Assembly: GCA_944739405.2 (NCBI GenBank)
Contig: OX123186.2
Location: 93,943,727 to 94,007,726, forward strand
Direction of reading: 5' to 3'
Origin: Euclidia mi
Lineage: Eukaryota > Arthropoda > Insecta > Lepidoptera > Erebidae
DNA: 64,000 nucleotides
Below, piece by piece: positions 19,619-29,865 of this stretch. The notes beneath the pieces were generated by a model that made no database searches, had not been told where the DNA came from, and worked only from the letters and a program-made list of their open reading frames with translations. A program made the translations under genes and the position numbers. Within the stretch, counting starts at the first letter, position 1, and each line of letters opens with the position of its first letter.

Positions 19619-22600
19619 GTGCGTGTCTATCGGAATCCACAGCATTTCAAAATGACACGATTCTTTCTAAATCTTATTCACCTCAGTTCCAAAACAGGAA
19701 TCTGAGTCATACCAAATCTTATGATAATACTATATCTTATCCTAAATCGTATACTAAATCCTATGATAATGCTAAATCTTATACCAAATCTTATGATAAT
19801 TCTAAATCTTATGCTAAATCCTATGATAATACGAAATCTTATACTAAATCTTATGATAATGCTAAATCTTATGATAATACGAAATCTTATGCTAAATCTT
19901 ACGATAATTCTAAATCTTATGCTAAATCATACGATAGTGCTAAATCTTATGCTAAATCTTATACTAAATCTTATGATAATACGAAATCGTATACTAAATC
20001 TTACGATAATTCTATATCTTATGCTAAATCTTATGATAATCCTAAATCTTATGCTAAATCTTATGATAATCCTAAATCTTATGATATTACTAAATCTTAT
20101 ACTAAATCTTATGATTATACTAAATCTCATAATGATACCAAATCTTATACTAATTCTAAATCTTGCACGGAACCGTGTAGTAATCGTAACTTACCTTTTA
20201 AGAATAGTGATGGTAACTCGAAAAGCAAACTTACCTCTTATCCGCCAGATGATTTGTCACCGTCACGCCTGAAATGTTCTAAATCTCATCAGAATTATAT
20301 ACCAATTTACGAAATGAATTCGTTTATTAAAAAGGTAACACTTCCACATGTTTTCTTATTTACTAAGCATACTACCAGGTCACTTGTTCTATTAATCGAC
20401 ACTGGATCTAGCATTTCTTTAGTTAAAGAAGAAAGTCTTTATAAAAAGCCTCAACTATCCTCAGAAATAGTGCGACTTAAAGGAATCAATGATAGTGGCA
20501 CGTTTTGTCAAACATTAGGCACCTTCCAAATGCAGTTTTACTTATCTTTGGATGTATATTCTTATAAATTTCACGTCGCAAAGAATGATGTTAGCCTCGA
20601 TTATGATGGCATAATAGGCACAGATCTTCTAGGTCATCTTAAAGCAGTCATAGACTATGACAAGGAATGTTTAATAATTCAAAATCATACTTTACCTTTA
20701 CGTTTCAAGTTGCCAATTTACAAAATCCCAGCTCGTTCTGAAGCTGTAATTGAATGTGGAGTGTCAAATAATAGTGATGAATTACCTTTTCTTAAAGAAG
20801 CCTTAGTTCTCGACCATAAGATTTCTGAAGGCGTTTATGTCGCGAATTGCGTCGTCACCTTAAAGCCAAATCGTAGAGTTAATATTTCTATTCTAAATAC
20901 TACTGAATCCGATATCGAAATAAATAACTATTCCGTTAATCTTACACGTATGGAAAATAACTTCACAGATTGTCTGACAACTTCAGACATTGAGACTATA
21001 AATAAAGCTTCACTTCCTGTCATTGATAGACATAATCAAGTTCTAAATCAAATTCGAACCTCTCACCTAAATCCAGAAGAAAAAGCAACTCTGTTAGACT
21101 GTTGTTCTCAATTTACAGACGTTTTTCATCTTGAAGGTGAACCTCTCACCTGTACTAGCACTATCAATCACTCTATAAACACAGGGAATGCCGCCCCCAT
21201 CCACGTAAAGTCTTACCGTTTTCCAGAGTGCCACAAAGAAGAAGTAGACAGTCAAATAACCAAAATGCTCGAACAAAATATCATACGCCCGTCTCAATCA
21301 CCATGGAGCGCCCCTGTATGGGTTGTCCCGAAGAAGGCAGACGCCTCGGGGAAACGAAAATGGCGTATAGTTATCGATTATCGTCGCCTTAACGACGTCA
21401 CGGTGTCCGAGATCTACCCTATACCGTTAATAACAGATATTCTTGACCAACTAGGGCATTCTAAGTACTTTACGACCTTAGATCTTGTAAGTGGTTTCCA
21501 CCAAATTTCTTTAAATCCTGCTGACGCAGCAAAAACAGGATTCACAATTGTAGGCACAAATGAAACGTCTGGTCACTACGAATTTACCCGAATGCCTTTT
21601 GGCTTAAAAAATGCACCTAGCACCTTCCAACGCCTCATGAATACAGTTCTATCTGGTCTCCAAGGACTACACTGTTATATTTATTTAGACGATTGTATTT
21701 TGTACTCGCCAGACCTCCCTAGTCACATTGAAAAGCTAAAATTAGTCCTTGAAAGGTTCCGTCAACATAATCTAAAATTGCAACCAGATAAGTGCGAGTT
21801 CTTACGCCGCGAAGTTACTTATCTAGGTCACGTCATCACCGATAAAGGTGTCTCACCGAATCCAGACAAGGTGAAGGCCATCGAAGGTCTTCCAACTCCT
21901 AAAAACCCCAAGGACATAAAATCATTCCTAGGTCTAGTCGGTTATTACCGCAGATTCATAGAAAACTTCTCGAAAATTACCAAACCACTTACCTCTCTTC
22001 TAAAGAAAGATGTCGCTTTCCATTGGACGCAAGAACAAGAACTTGCATTCCAAACTCTAAAACATAAATTAGTCTCAGCACCTCTCCTTCAATACCCTGA
22101 TTATTCAAAACCGTTTATACTTACCACTGACGCATCTAATTACGCCGTTGGAGCCATTCTTTCCCAAGGTGAAATCGGCAAAGATAAGCCGATAGCCTAT
22201 GCATCACGTACCCTAAACAAAGCAGAAGGAAACTATTCCACTACGGAAAAAGAACTTCTAGCTATTCTTTTTGGCGTTAAGACGCTCCGTCCCTATTTAT
22301 ATGGCTACCAATTCAAAATCGTTACCGATCACAGACCCTTAGTTTGGTTGTTCAACGTTAAAGATCCAGGTAGTCGTCTTATACGATGGCGCCTGAAATT
22401 AGAAGAATATAATTATGAAATAGTGTACAAACAAGGCAGATTAAATTCTAATGTCGATACCTTATCCAGGTACCCCGTAAACGCGTTAACCTCTAATTCT
22501 AATTTAAATAAATCAACTTATGAACAATATTTTAAAAAGCAATTCTTAAAAACTACATCTAATAACGATACTATCATAGAAGAGCATAGTCAATCACTTC

Positions 22601-24048
22601 ATTTAGCCAAACAAAAATATATAGCATGTCCGATGTCTCTGGACTTCGACTACTCTATGCCGCATTGCGAGCAATTGTTATCACTCATCGAAAATGCTGA
22701 CGAGTTAAAAGCCCGTGAACGTGAACTTGAAACTGTTCACATTGTAGATTCTAATAATAGAACATTTTATTTTCTTTTTACGAAAACACATCATTACGAT
22801 GAAACCAGTTATAGAATTATTTATAAATTACTTATGGAATTGCGTAACAAAATCTTATCTAACGAAAACTACGAAAAAGAATTAGCTATATCGGATTTTT
22901 CGGAGCCATTTACTAAATTAGTTTACATTAAGATCTATAATATGATATCATACATTTTTCACGGCACTCAAATCAAAATACATATATATAAAAATCAAAT
23001 AATATATCCGACTCCCGCTCAGGTCCCTAATATTCTAAAGGAAAATCACGGTACCACTATTGCTGGTCACCCATGTGTTAAAATAATGTATAATAGGATA
23101 AAAGCATCCTACTATTGGAAATCGATGCGTTCTGATATCGAACGATTTGTTAAAGACTGTAGATTATGTCAAATAAATAAACCCTTACGCTCTTCGAATA
23201 AAGCCCCTATGGTTATTACCTCCTCGAGTACTAAACCCTTTGAAAGATTAGCCTTAGATATCGTTGGTACTCTGCCCGAAGCTGGCCTTCAAAAGTTCAA
23301 ATACATACTTACCCTCCAGGATGATCTGACAAAGTTTTCTTCCGCTTACCCTATGATCACATGTTCCACTGATGAAGTTGCTCGAAACTTAATTCATTTC
23401 TTTTCTCTATTCGGATTTCCTAAAATGATACTTACCGATCAAGGTACCTGCTTCACCTCCGATCTCTTTAAGCAACTAACTGATATCCTAAAAATCAAAA
23501 ACCTATTTTCAACCCCGTATCATCCTCAAACCAATGGTGCTCTAGAAAGGAGTCACGCCACTCTCAAGGAGTATCTCAAGTCGTTCGTGAACGAAAATCA
23601 CGACGATTGGCATTGCTATCTAGCAACTGCAATCTTATCATATAATACAACTCCCCATTGCACAACAGAATTTACTCCCTTCGAGTTATTATTTGGCCAT
23701 AAGCCTTCCATACCCAGTAGCTTATATGAAACAAACGATAGCACAACTTATCATGACTATATTCGCGCCTTACAGTATAGGATGCGTTTTTCTCGCGAAA
23801 GAGCGTTAGAAAATATAATTAAAAGTAAAGAAACCTCTAAGAAATATTATGATGCAAATGCCAGTTCTAAAACTTACAAAGTCGGTGATATGGTTTATTT
23901 AATACATCACCATAGATTAAGAAAAGCCTTATCTCCCATTTGGAAAGGACCCTATAAAATAGTCAAAGTGCACGGTAAAAATAACGTCTCCTTAAGTATT
24001 AATAGAAAACACATGAAATACCATGTTAACGAAATTAAACCGGCGTGA
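19597..24048 (+). CDS. pol: pol polyprotein: protease, reverse transcriptase, RNase H, integrase
   Basis: Expressed by a -1 frameshift from gag, this ~1480-codon frame first encodes a Ser/Tyr/Lys/Asn repeat region (19708-20163). An aspartic protease follows (DTGS at 20398-20409), then a gypsy-type RT (YPIPLITDILDQLG, FTTLDLVSGFHQI, and YLDD at 21682-21693) and RNase H (LTTDASNYAVGAILSQ). The integrase has an HHCC zinc domain (about 23047-23170, ending CRLCQ) and a DDE core (LALDIVG, ILTDQGTCF, ALERSHATLKEYL). A C-terminal domain with GPYKIVKV completes it. All expected catalytic residues are visible and the frame is uninterrupted. The end overlaps the env frame by four bases (ATGA). Confidence 0.95.
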   Translation, partial: FKPNRILSACLSESTAFQNDTILSKSYSPQFQNRNLSHTKSYDNTISYPKSYTKSYDNAKSYTKSYDNSKSYAKSYDNTKSYTKSYDNAKSYDNTKSYAKSYDNSKSYAKSYDSAKSYAKSYTKSYDNTKSYTKSYDNSISYAKSYDNPKSYAKSYDNPKSYDITKSYTKSYDYTKSHNDTKSYTNSKSCTEPCSNRNLPFKNSDGNSKSKLTSYPPDDLSPSRLKCSKSHQNYIPIYEMNSFIKKVTLPHVFLFTKHTTRSLVLLIDTGSSISLVKEESLYKKPQLSSEIVRLKGINDSGTFCQTLGTFQMQFYLSLDVYSYKFHVAKNDVSLDYDGIIGTDLLGHLKAVIDYDKECLIIQNHTLPLRFKLPIYKIPARSEAVIECGVSNNSDELPFLKEALVLDHKISEGVYVANCVVTLKPNRRVNISILNTTESDIEINNYSVNLTRMENNFTDCLTTSDIETINKASLPVIDRHNQVLNQIRTSHLNPEEKATLLDCCSQFTDVFHLEGEPLTCTSTINHSINTGNAAPIHVKSYRFPECHKEEVDSQITKMLEQNIIRPSQSPWSAPVWVVPKKADASGKRKWRIVIDYRRLNDVTVSEIYPIPLITDILDQLGHSKYFTTLDLVSGFHQISLNPADAAKTGFTIVGTNETSGHYEFTRMPFGLKNAPSTFQRLMNTVLSGLQGLHCYIYLDDCILYSPDLPSHIEKLKLVLERFRQHNLKLQPDKCEFLRREVTYLGHVITDKGVSPNPDKVKAIEGLPTPKNPKDIKSFLGLVGYYRRFIENFSKITKPLTSLLKKDVAFHWTQEQELAFQTLKHKLVSAPLLQYPDYSKPFILTTDASNYAVGAILSQGEIGKDKPIAYASRTLNKAEGNYSTTEKELLAILFGVKTLRPYLYGYQFKIVTDHRPLVWLFNVKDPGSRLIRWRLKLEEYNYEIVYKQGRLNSNVDTLSRYPVNALTSNSNLNKSTYEQYFKKQFLKTTSNNDTIIEEHSQSLHLAKQKYIACPMSLDFDYSMPHCEQLLSLIENADELKARERELETVHIVDSNNRTFYFLFTKTHHYDETSYRIIYKLLMELRNKILSNENYEKELAISDFSEPFTKLVYIKIYNMISYIFHGTQIKIHIYKNQIIYPTPAQVPNILKENHGTTIAGHPCVKIMYNRIKASYYWKSMRSDIERFVKDCRLCQINKPLRSSNKAPMVITSSSTKPFERLALDIVGTLPEAGLQKFKYILTLQDDLTKFSSAYPMITCSTDEVARNLIHFFSLFGFPKMILTDQGTCFTSDLFKQLTDILKIKNLFSTPYHPQTNGALERSHATLKEYLKSFVNENHDDWHCYLATAILSYNTTPHCTTEFTPFELLFGHKPSIPSSLYETNDSTTYHDYIRALQYRMRFSRERALENIIKSKETSKKYYDANASSKTYKVGDMVYLIHHHRLRKALSPIWKGPYKIVKVHGKNNVSLSINRKHMKYHVNEIKPA
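19708..20163 (+). repeat. 15/30-bp tandem repeat inside pol
   Basis: About thirty diverged copies of a 15-base unit like aaatcttatgataat. In the pol frame they read as KSY-DN and KSY-AK/TK pentapeptides, a low-complexity linker between gag and protease. The other frames are also open here, producing meaningless shadow ORFs on both strands. Confidence 0.95.
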
Positions 24049-25991
24049 TTTGTCATTGTTACAGATTGGTTTCTGCTGATCCCATTGAGTATATTTCTCA
24101 CAGTCCGGGCATATATTTTGACCCGATATCAATTGCATATTTTTACAACGACTTCTGGAACGTGATTACTTATGTCGAAGTCGTCCCTATCAAACCTTAT
24201 TTGGATAAAATCCAAAAATCTATTTCATACTTATCTGCTTTCTGTGAAAAAGCAAGAAATTTAGCTATAATTACTTTAGATTGTAAGAATGCGATTGACC
24301 CTTTAGAAATATTAATTAATGCTAATTCTCTTAAATATAATTCTTTATCTCACCTTATCTCAGAAAAGATTGATGATCGTGCTAAAAGGTCACTCGAATT
24401 CGGTGGCGAAATATTAAAGTTCTTTTTCGGCACTCTAGACGCGGATGACGCTAGAAAATATGACGAAGCCATTTCAGCATGTCAAGAAAACGAAAATCAT
24501 ATATTTTCTCTTATGAAGGACAACATACACGTTGTTCAGTCCACAATAAACAACTTTAATATTTCTATACATAAATTAAATGAAAATGAAATTAAATTAG
24601 ATAAACAAATACAAAAACTTAATTATATATTTACAGAAAATTCTAAAGCGAATGCTAATCTAATTAACATTGAGAAAATTAATTCCTTGTTTAATGTCCT
24701 TGAAGGATCATTGTTGTCAATCTCTAATATCCTAGATACAATTTTAAATTCAATTTTATTTGCAAAAGCTAATATTTTACATCCATATGTTTTAACCCCT
24801 ACAAAATTATACAATGAACTTTCAAGTAGTAAACAATTTAAATCAAATATCGAATTTCCTGTCTCTTTATCTTTACAAAATATACATAGTATTATAGATT
24901 TGTCGCAATTAACTGCATATTATTATAATAACAAAATAATGTTTGTAATTCAGATTCCGTTGGTAAATCCTATGAGGTTTAATGTTTATAAAAACTTACC
25001 GTTACCTACTCCTCAAGAAGATAATTTCTTAACTTATGCATTAATTCATCCATCTAAGCTCTTTATAGCAATAACTGACGATAGGTTGAGTTATGCATTA
25101 TTAGATGATATTTCTAGTTGTAAGAATGTCAATACTAAGTACATAATATGTCTTTTACCTTCTGTTCTGTCGACAATCAATAACCCATCTTGTGAGTCGA
25201 AATTGTTAACGGAAGTAACTGTATCTCTTCCGGATATGTGTAATAATAAGTTAATATATGGTAATATTAATATTTGGCAGAAGTTAAATGATGGAAAATA
25301 TATTTTTGTCCAATCTAAGCCTAGTAAGTTAACATTAAAGTGTAACCATGATATTAAGGATTATACTCTGCAAGGTACTGGACTGTTATCCTTGAAAAAT
25401 GATTGTATTGCATATTTCCAAACTTTACAATTCTATCCTTCCCATAATTATAACAGAGTTTTACCAAGTCAATTAGCAATTAACTACGATATAACAGAAG
25501 ATGATTGTTGCAAATTTAATAAGATTTTAAATAACAGTTTTCATGAATTTACGCCTATCTCGTTAACAAACGTAGATTTAGAATCATTAAAATTAGCTTC
25601 GCATAAACTAGATAGCCTAGAAAACCAAATAAACAATGTGCAAAATCAATCTCATATTGTTAAATATGGACATTATTATTCCACATTAACTTATATAATA
25701 ATCAGTACAATTATTGTTTATGCACTCTATAAATTATACAAAAAATGTTTTGCTAAATGCGTTAACCCATCCTGTTGTATACAGATATACAATCATTGTT
25801 ATAATGATAGTAAGAGTAGCAATGAAACGTCAATAAGCCATCCTATGGAATTAACTACCATATCTGAAAACTCTGATGAATTCGACAGAAGGTCAATTCA
25901 TAGTTTGCCAGAAATCGAAATTAATAAATTAAATAAAAATGTAAAATTAAGGCAGTTTGAAAAGTCCAACCGTAACCTAAGCATTTATTAG
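24045..25991 (+). CDS. env: env, baculovirus F-like envelope fusion protein
   Basis: This 648-codon frame overlaps the end of pol. It resembles the class of insect errantivirus Env related to baculovirus F proteins: a furin-type cleavage site (RAKR, residues 112-115), immediately followed by a Gly/Phe-rich fusion-peptide-like stretch with FFFGTLDADDA. A long helical coiled-coil-like region covers about 160-240. A single membrane span (about 545-562) and an ~85-residue cytoplasmic tail with a Cys-rich start follow. It would sit in the membrane of the particle. The first residues lack a signal peptide, and an acceptor-like cattgttacag at 24054-24064 suggests that the true start is supplied by the leader exon at 18229-18287. 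No stop or frameshift interrupts the frame. Confidence 0.88.
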   Translation: MICHCYRLVSADPIEYISHSPGIYFDPISIAYFYNDFWNVITYVEVVPIKPYLDKIQKSISYLSAFCEKARNLAIITLDCKNAIDPLEILINANSLKYNSLSHLISEKIDDRAKRSLEFGGEILKFFFGTLDADDARKYDEAISACQENENHIFSLMKDNIHVVQSTINNFNISIHKLNENEIKLDKQIQKLNYIFTENSKANANLINIEKINSLFNVLEGSLLSISNILDTILNSILFAKANILHPYVLTPTKLYNELSSSKQFKSNIEFPVSLSLQNIHSIIDLSQLTAYYYNNKIMFVIQIPLVNPMRFNVYKNLPLPTPQEDNFLTYALIHPSKLFIAITDDRLSYALLDDISSCKNVNTKYIICLLPSVLSTINNPSCESKLLTEVTVSLPDMCNNKLIYGNINIWQKLNDGKYIFVQSKPSKLTLKCNHDIKDYTLQGTGLLSLKNDCIAYFQTLQFYPSHNYNRVLPSQLAINYDITEDDCCKFNKILNNSFHEFTPISLTNVDLESLKLASHKLDSLENQINNVQNQSHIVKYGHYYSTLTYIIISTIIVYALYKLYKKCFAKCVNPSCCIQIYNHCYNDSKSSNETSISHPMELTTISENSDEFDRRSIHSLPEIEINKLNKNVKLRQFEKSNRNLSIY

Positions 25992-26265
25992 TTATAACAG
26001 ACATTTCCATATTCTATATCTACTATATTAAAATGTTATTAGGTATAAGAATCTCTATTCTAGGAGTATTCTCCACTTAGTTTGTATAATTTTAATCTCG
26101 ACTTAAAATGATTTTAATCATATAAAACTTTGTTTTTATATTACTACTTTCTTAATACTTTATACTACTTTCTATGTCTTGATAAGTTATTGTAAAACTC
26201 AAGCTCTTGCACGCGGTTTTCATTAAACTTCGCGTTCATCTTATTTAAGATGAAGCTTCGTCTTC

Positions 26266-26274
26266 AAGGGGGGA
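26266..26274 (+). other. Polypurine tract
   Basis: aagggggga lies two bases before the 3' LTR, the expected plus-strand primer. Confidence 0.8.
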
Positions 26275-26276
26275 CG

Positions 26277-26548
26277 TGTTATAACCGAATTTAGTTAAAG
26301 GGAAATGCAATGTAAGCATGTTATAATTAATATATAAGCCATTACCGCCATGCGGCCAGTTAGTTAGCACACAGTTAGCATACAGTTCGCATCATTCATC
26401 TACCGCGCCAACATCCTACATCTCGCGGTCGCGAAAGCTTGAGTTCGGTCTAGTTTAGTCAATGTAATTTCGGGTGTAAATTAATAAACATTTTTCAGCT
26501 GTGAAAAATTGTTTTTTTAAAAACTCGCTACGTACTACGCGCAAAACA
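26277..26548 (+). repeat. 3' LTR
   Basis: 272 bp, one substitution relative to 17531-17802, followed by the second GAAC target duplication (26549-26552). Confidence 0.95.
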
Positions 26549-26564
26549 GAACGCAATGAGATGG

Positions 26565-26800
26565 TCAGGTCAAAGTCAAAGTCAAAATCCTTTATTCATT
26601 TTGATCACAAAGTGACACTTATGAACGTCAAATTTAAAACATTATAACTGTGTGCTTCTACATTTACATTTACTGCCACGTCCGCAAAGCAAGGGCGTAG
26701 AACCATGAGAAAGAACGGGCAATAAAACTCACGGTTAGTCTTTTTCATCGCCAGTTTTTTAATAATACATAATAATTAAACTTTTGTTAGGTGCTGCAAC
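26565..26800 (-). repeat. LINE 3'-end-like repeat, antisense
   Basis: Begins with a short tandem of gtcaaa and atcctttattca, then a run ending near a cgccag motif. I recognise the start as a common lepidopteran repeat tail in antisense. No coding part is present. Confidence 0.45.
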
Positions 26801-27430
26801 TGTTATACCTTCTATGTTACTTGTATATATTTACTGTTCATATAATACTCAGGCATAATCAAGAAAAAAAATTATGTTCATTTAGTTAGCCTCCTGAACA
26901 TTTAGACATGGTGAAACAGGAGCATCCACTTACATTATGCACCTAACAATGCAGGCTATCTGCGCAATTGTTCAGAACCATGATGGAAATGATGAAGCTA
27001 AATATAAAAAAAAATATACCAGCCCATAAGACCGCCATCGACCAGTCATCGCAAGTAGCAGATATGAATGACATTTAATGATGGGGTGGCGATTCCAAAA
27101 AACATCTTTTATATAATTTTATTTGGAATAGAATCATATTTAATTACATTTCATGAAAAGTTTAATATTATCTACCTATTTACCTAATAATTATGTGAAT
27201 ACTGAAACAGATTATTTCCAAGCGCATTTGTCATTAAGATAATCATAAAATTTTACATTTTACATTATATTTATACATACGAATTGTACATTTTTGTACA
27301 CTAGATTCTAATAAATTTTCTGCACCTGAAGCTGATGAGTTTAGACTTCTAGTAGTAGTAATAGGTATGCTAGCAAAAAAATATTGAATGTGTGTGCAAC
27401 TTCTTCTTTATTGTAATAATTTTATTATTA
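26801..27430. other. No recognisable gene
   Basis: AT-rich spacer with no supported feature. Confidence 0.35.
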
Positions 27431-27436
27431 TCTAGC

Positions 27437-27795
27437 AAGTTAATATTGGTGTTCCTTAAGGTTGTCTTGCCCGTTGCTTCGTTAATAGCTTGCCAGGTGG
27501 CCTTAACTTTATTAGAAGACTTCCTAATTTTGTCACTACCGAATACTGCCTTAGCTATACTGCATACCTTTTAAAATATTTTAGAATAATTTCTGACATA
27601 CTCAGTGAAGCTCGCATTAAAATTGTATTTCTTCATACCATACAACTCATACATCCTTGCTCTACTTTTGTAAATACCTACAGTAGCCCACTCACTAAAT
27701 GCTCTAGACTCCTTGATTACTTCTTCCTTGGTCTTAAAAGTACTTCTAAAGTATCGGTTCACGAAGTCATGTAACTTAGAAACTTTTGAGTACAT
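27437..27795 (-). pseudogene. LINE fragment (endonuclease-RT linker region)
   Basis: On the minus strand two frames in succession encode ELYGMKKYNFNASF, then a SSNKVKATWQAINEATGK segment. The second is typical of the linker between endonuclease and RT in LINE ORF2 proteins. There is at least one frameshift between them and neither end is complete. Confidence 0.5.
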
Positions 27796-27799
27796 TATT

Positions 27800-28430
27800 G
27801 GTTGAATATTTAGCAGTTAATAACCTAGCTACCTGGAGAACCTTGATTGGCCTATTGGTCTAGTCGGTTTACTTCTCTTAGATTTGTGCATTACAAAGAG
27901 ACTAATAATGCAGTAGAAAATTGCTAAAAAGAGAAAATAAATATGTCCCTACAAACTATTTTCACGGTTACCATCATCTTCATATTTTTATAATGGGTGT
28001 CACGTTTAGTTCTCTACATTACTAGGTACTATGATACTCCAAAGCTGGCGTATCCTGACTTGCTGTTCGTAACTACTCCCTGGGTAGCCACACCACTCCA
28101 CCACTCCATGGGTTTCTTCGTGATTTTGTATGTATATTGCGTGGAAACCGTAAATATTTCTTATTTTATTTTTTTATATTATATTTAAGCACTTACGTAT
28201 ATGAATGGACAGTGGCGTAGTTTAGTATGAAAGTGGCGCCAATATATGAAAAGTTAAAAGGGAGTCGATTGGCCTGGTATGGACATTATCAGCTTTGTAA
28301 GCATACATTGTATCACGGGTGCAAAAAAAAGCAGAAGAAATATGCATTTTGTAAGAATAAGCCTTTTGTGTTGTACACTACTGTGTAACATTTCATGACC
28401 ACTTGTAACTTAAACGAGGTAATTTTTTTT
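27800..28430. other. No recognisable gene
   Basis: AT-rich, short motif-free frames only. Confidence 0.35.
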
Positions 28431-28432
28431 CA

Positions 28433-28500
28433 GACTCACCCCATTCTCCCCGAAAGGAGTAGGCAGAGGTGTAATATTACACCCACATGTCGCCATGAAA
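28433..28500 (-). repeat. SINE 3' fragment, antisense
   Basis: ctccccgaaaggagtaggca followed by gaggtgtaatattacaccca matches the 3' end of the SINEs at 44190 and 48046. Confidence 0.75.
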
Positions 28501-29024
28501 CGAGGTTAAATAACCAATTAAATCATTTTCCCGTTTTTACGCCAATTTTGAGTGGCGTCAAACGTAGCAAGTGACGGTGCGCCCAATGCTCGGTTCGTGG
28601 GGTTCGCTCACAGGTAACCGTTATATGTAGTGATTGCGATGTAGGTCTCTGCACTGGAACATGCTGGCTTGAATACCACACCTTAAATCCAATAAAACTG
28701 TTTCTCTGTATTTATTTTCTTTCTGCATAGTTTATTTTATGACCTCATTCCACATATATAATGAATCGAGTTGACCTTGTTAAATTTGTAGTTTAATTAG
28801 TGTTGTTCTTACTTGTTACGATATTGGCACATAATGTGTCAAATATATTTGTAACAATATTATTCATAATAAATCATTCGATTCTATTATATTAGCATTT
28901 TATTCTCTATTTACTATAACAATTACATTTGTCACATCCAGATAAATATTCACTTATGAGACAGAAATATCGTTTCTACACAGATTGATATGATAATATA
29001 GCATAACAGCTAAAGGACGCCAGC

Positions 29025-29212
29025 AGCTACGCCTGCATTTTTTAAATTGACCCATTTTGGCTGATCCCGTGGGAATTTCGGGAAATCCCTTCTTACTGCA
29101 CCCCTGTTCCCCAAGGAACATACATGCCAAATTTCAGCTTCCTGCGCCCAATAGTTTCGGCTGTAGCGTGTCTGTCAGTCAGTCAGTAACGCAAGGATTT
29201 TATATATTAAGA
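29025..29212 (+). repeat. RTE-like 3' repeat
   Basis: A block from ggacgccagcagctacgcc through gggaatttcgggaaatccct and gtctgtcagtcagtcagtaa, ending atttTATATATTAAG. Related copies lie at 61490-62388 (interrupted), 62690-62842 and, antisense, 33185-33300. I interpret it as the 3' UTR of an RTE-like LINE or a SINE that shares it. Confidence 0.65.
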
Positions 29213-29653
29213 TTATTTGTTTGAGGTCACACGTGCAGTTTGAACATGTCAGTTAAATATATGTAAATGTGTAACCCCTGTAAATATGCCTAAATAAATA
29301 AATAAATGAGCCTGAGAGATGATACTGAAGTTTTATTGAATTAGAATATAAATATTTAATTCGATGTATTTTTTACAATTTGTGAACCTCCTGTGTATAG
29401 TTCCTGTTAAAACCTGCCGGTTCTGCAGCGAGCCAGCTGTCACAGGCCAAACACCAGCCAGGTTCTAGAGCCGGGTTTCGACAGGTTAGAGACAACACAC
29501 AATATTCGATATGCTGTAAGGGAACTTTACTTCCAGCATCGAGCAGGCAATACCTACCCTGATACCAGCAAGACTTCACAACCAAGAAAGGTATAGCTAT
29601 TACACCTATTCAAGTTGAGGACAATCACTCTAACATTGCACTTCCTCTTTCAG

Positions 29654-29865
29654 ACTATCAGCCTCTTTTCCTAACAAACTCAAAAGGCTCAAGAATACTC
29701 GTGATCGACGGGTTTCGGTACAGAATCAATGGGACTTCAGATGGACCTAAGACACGTTGGCGTTGTACCTCACATGGCAAGTACAGGTGCAAAGCAGCGG
29801 TGATACATACTGTGGACGATGAGATAGTTTATTATATGAACTGTCATACTACTATTTTCTTTTAA
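29654..29865 (+). CDS. mod(mdg4): FLYWCH alternative 3' exon, array unit 1 (lacks HxH)
   Basis: The acceptor ttcctctttcag leads into two bases and then 70 codons to TAA. The FLYWCH pattern is visible: KGSRILVIDGFRYR, then WRCTSHGKYRC with both cysteines. The final zinc-binding His-x-His is missing; the end reads CHTTIFF. It is closest to the unit at 38786, with which it shares YRCKA and HTV-x-D motifs. FLYWCH exons in this gene supply the variable C-terminus that decides partner binding. Whether this variant still folds around zinc is doubtful. Confidence 0.65.

Larger units (their letters stand above)
17531..26548 (+). mobile_element. Errantivirus-like LTR retrotransposon/endogenous retrovirus, near complete
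   Basis: The 9018-bp element has 272-bp LTRs (TGTTATAACC ... GCGCAAAACA), a primer-binding site directly after the 5' LTR, gag, pol and env, a purine-rich tract before the 3' LTR, and the 4-bp target duplication GAAC on both sides. The LTRs differ at one position (t at 17710 region versus c in the 3' copy), which indicates a recent insertion. Gene order and the baculovirus-F-like env place it with insect errantivirus/gypsy-type elements. Gag carries one stop codon. Pol and env frames are open. Confidence 0.95.

Noticed and set aside
19701..20170. CRISPR-like array from the short regular repeats
   Set aside because: Units are contiguous without spacers, lie in frame within pol, and the genome is eukaryotic.
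19721..20272. ORFs rich in Leu/Ile/Asn across the 15-bp repeat on plus (19721-20272) and minus (19927-20130) strands
   Set aside because: They are alternative frames of the repeat; the pol frame through the same bases connects to the frameshift site and the protease.
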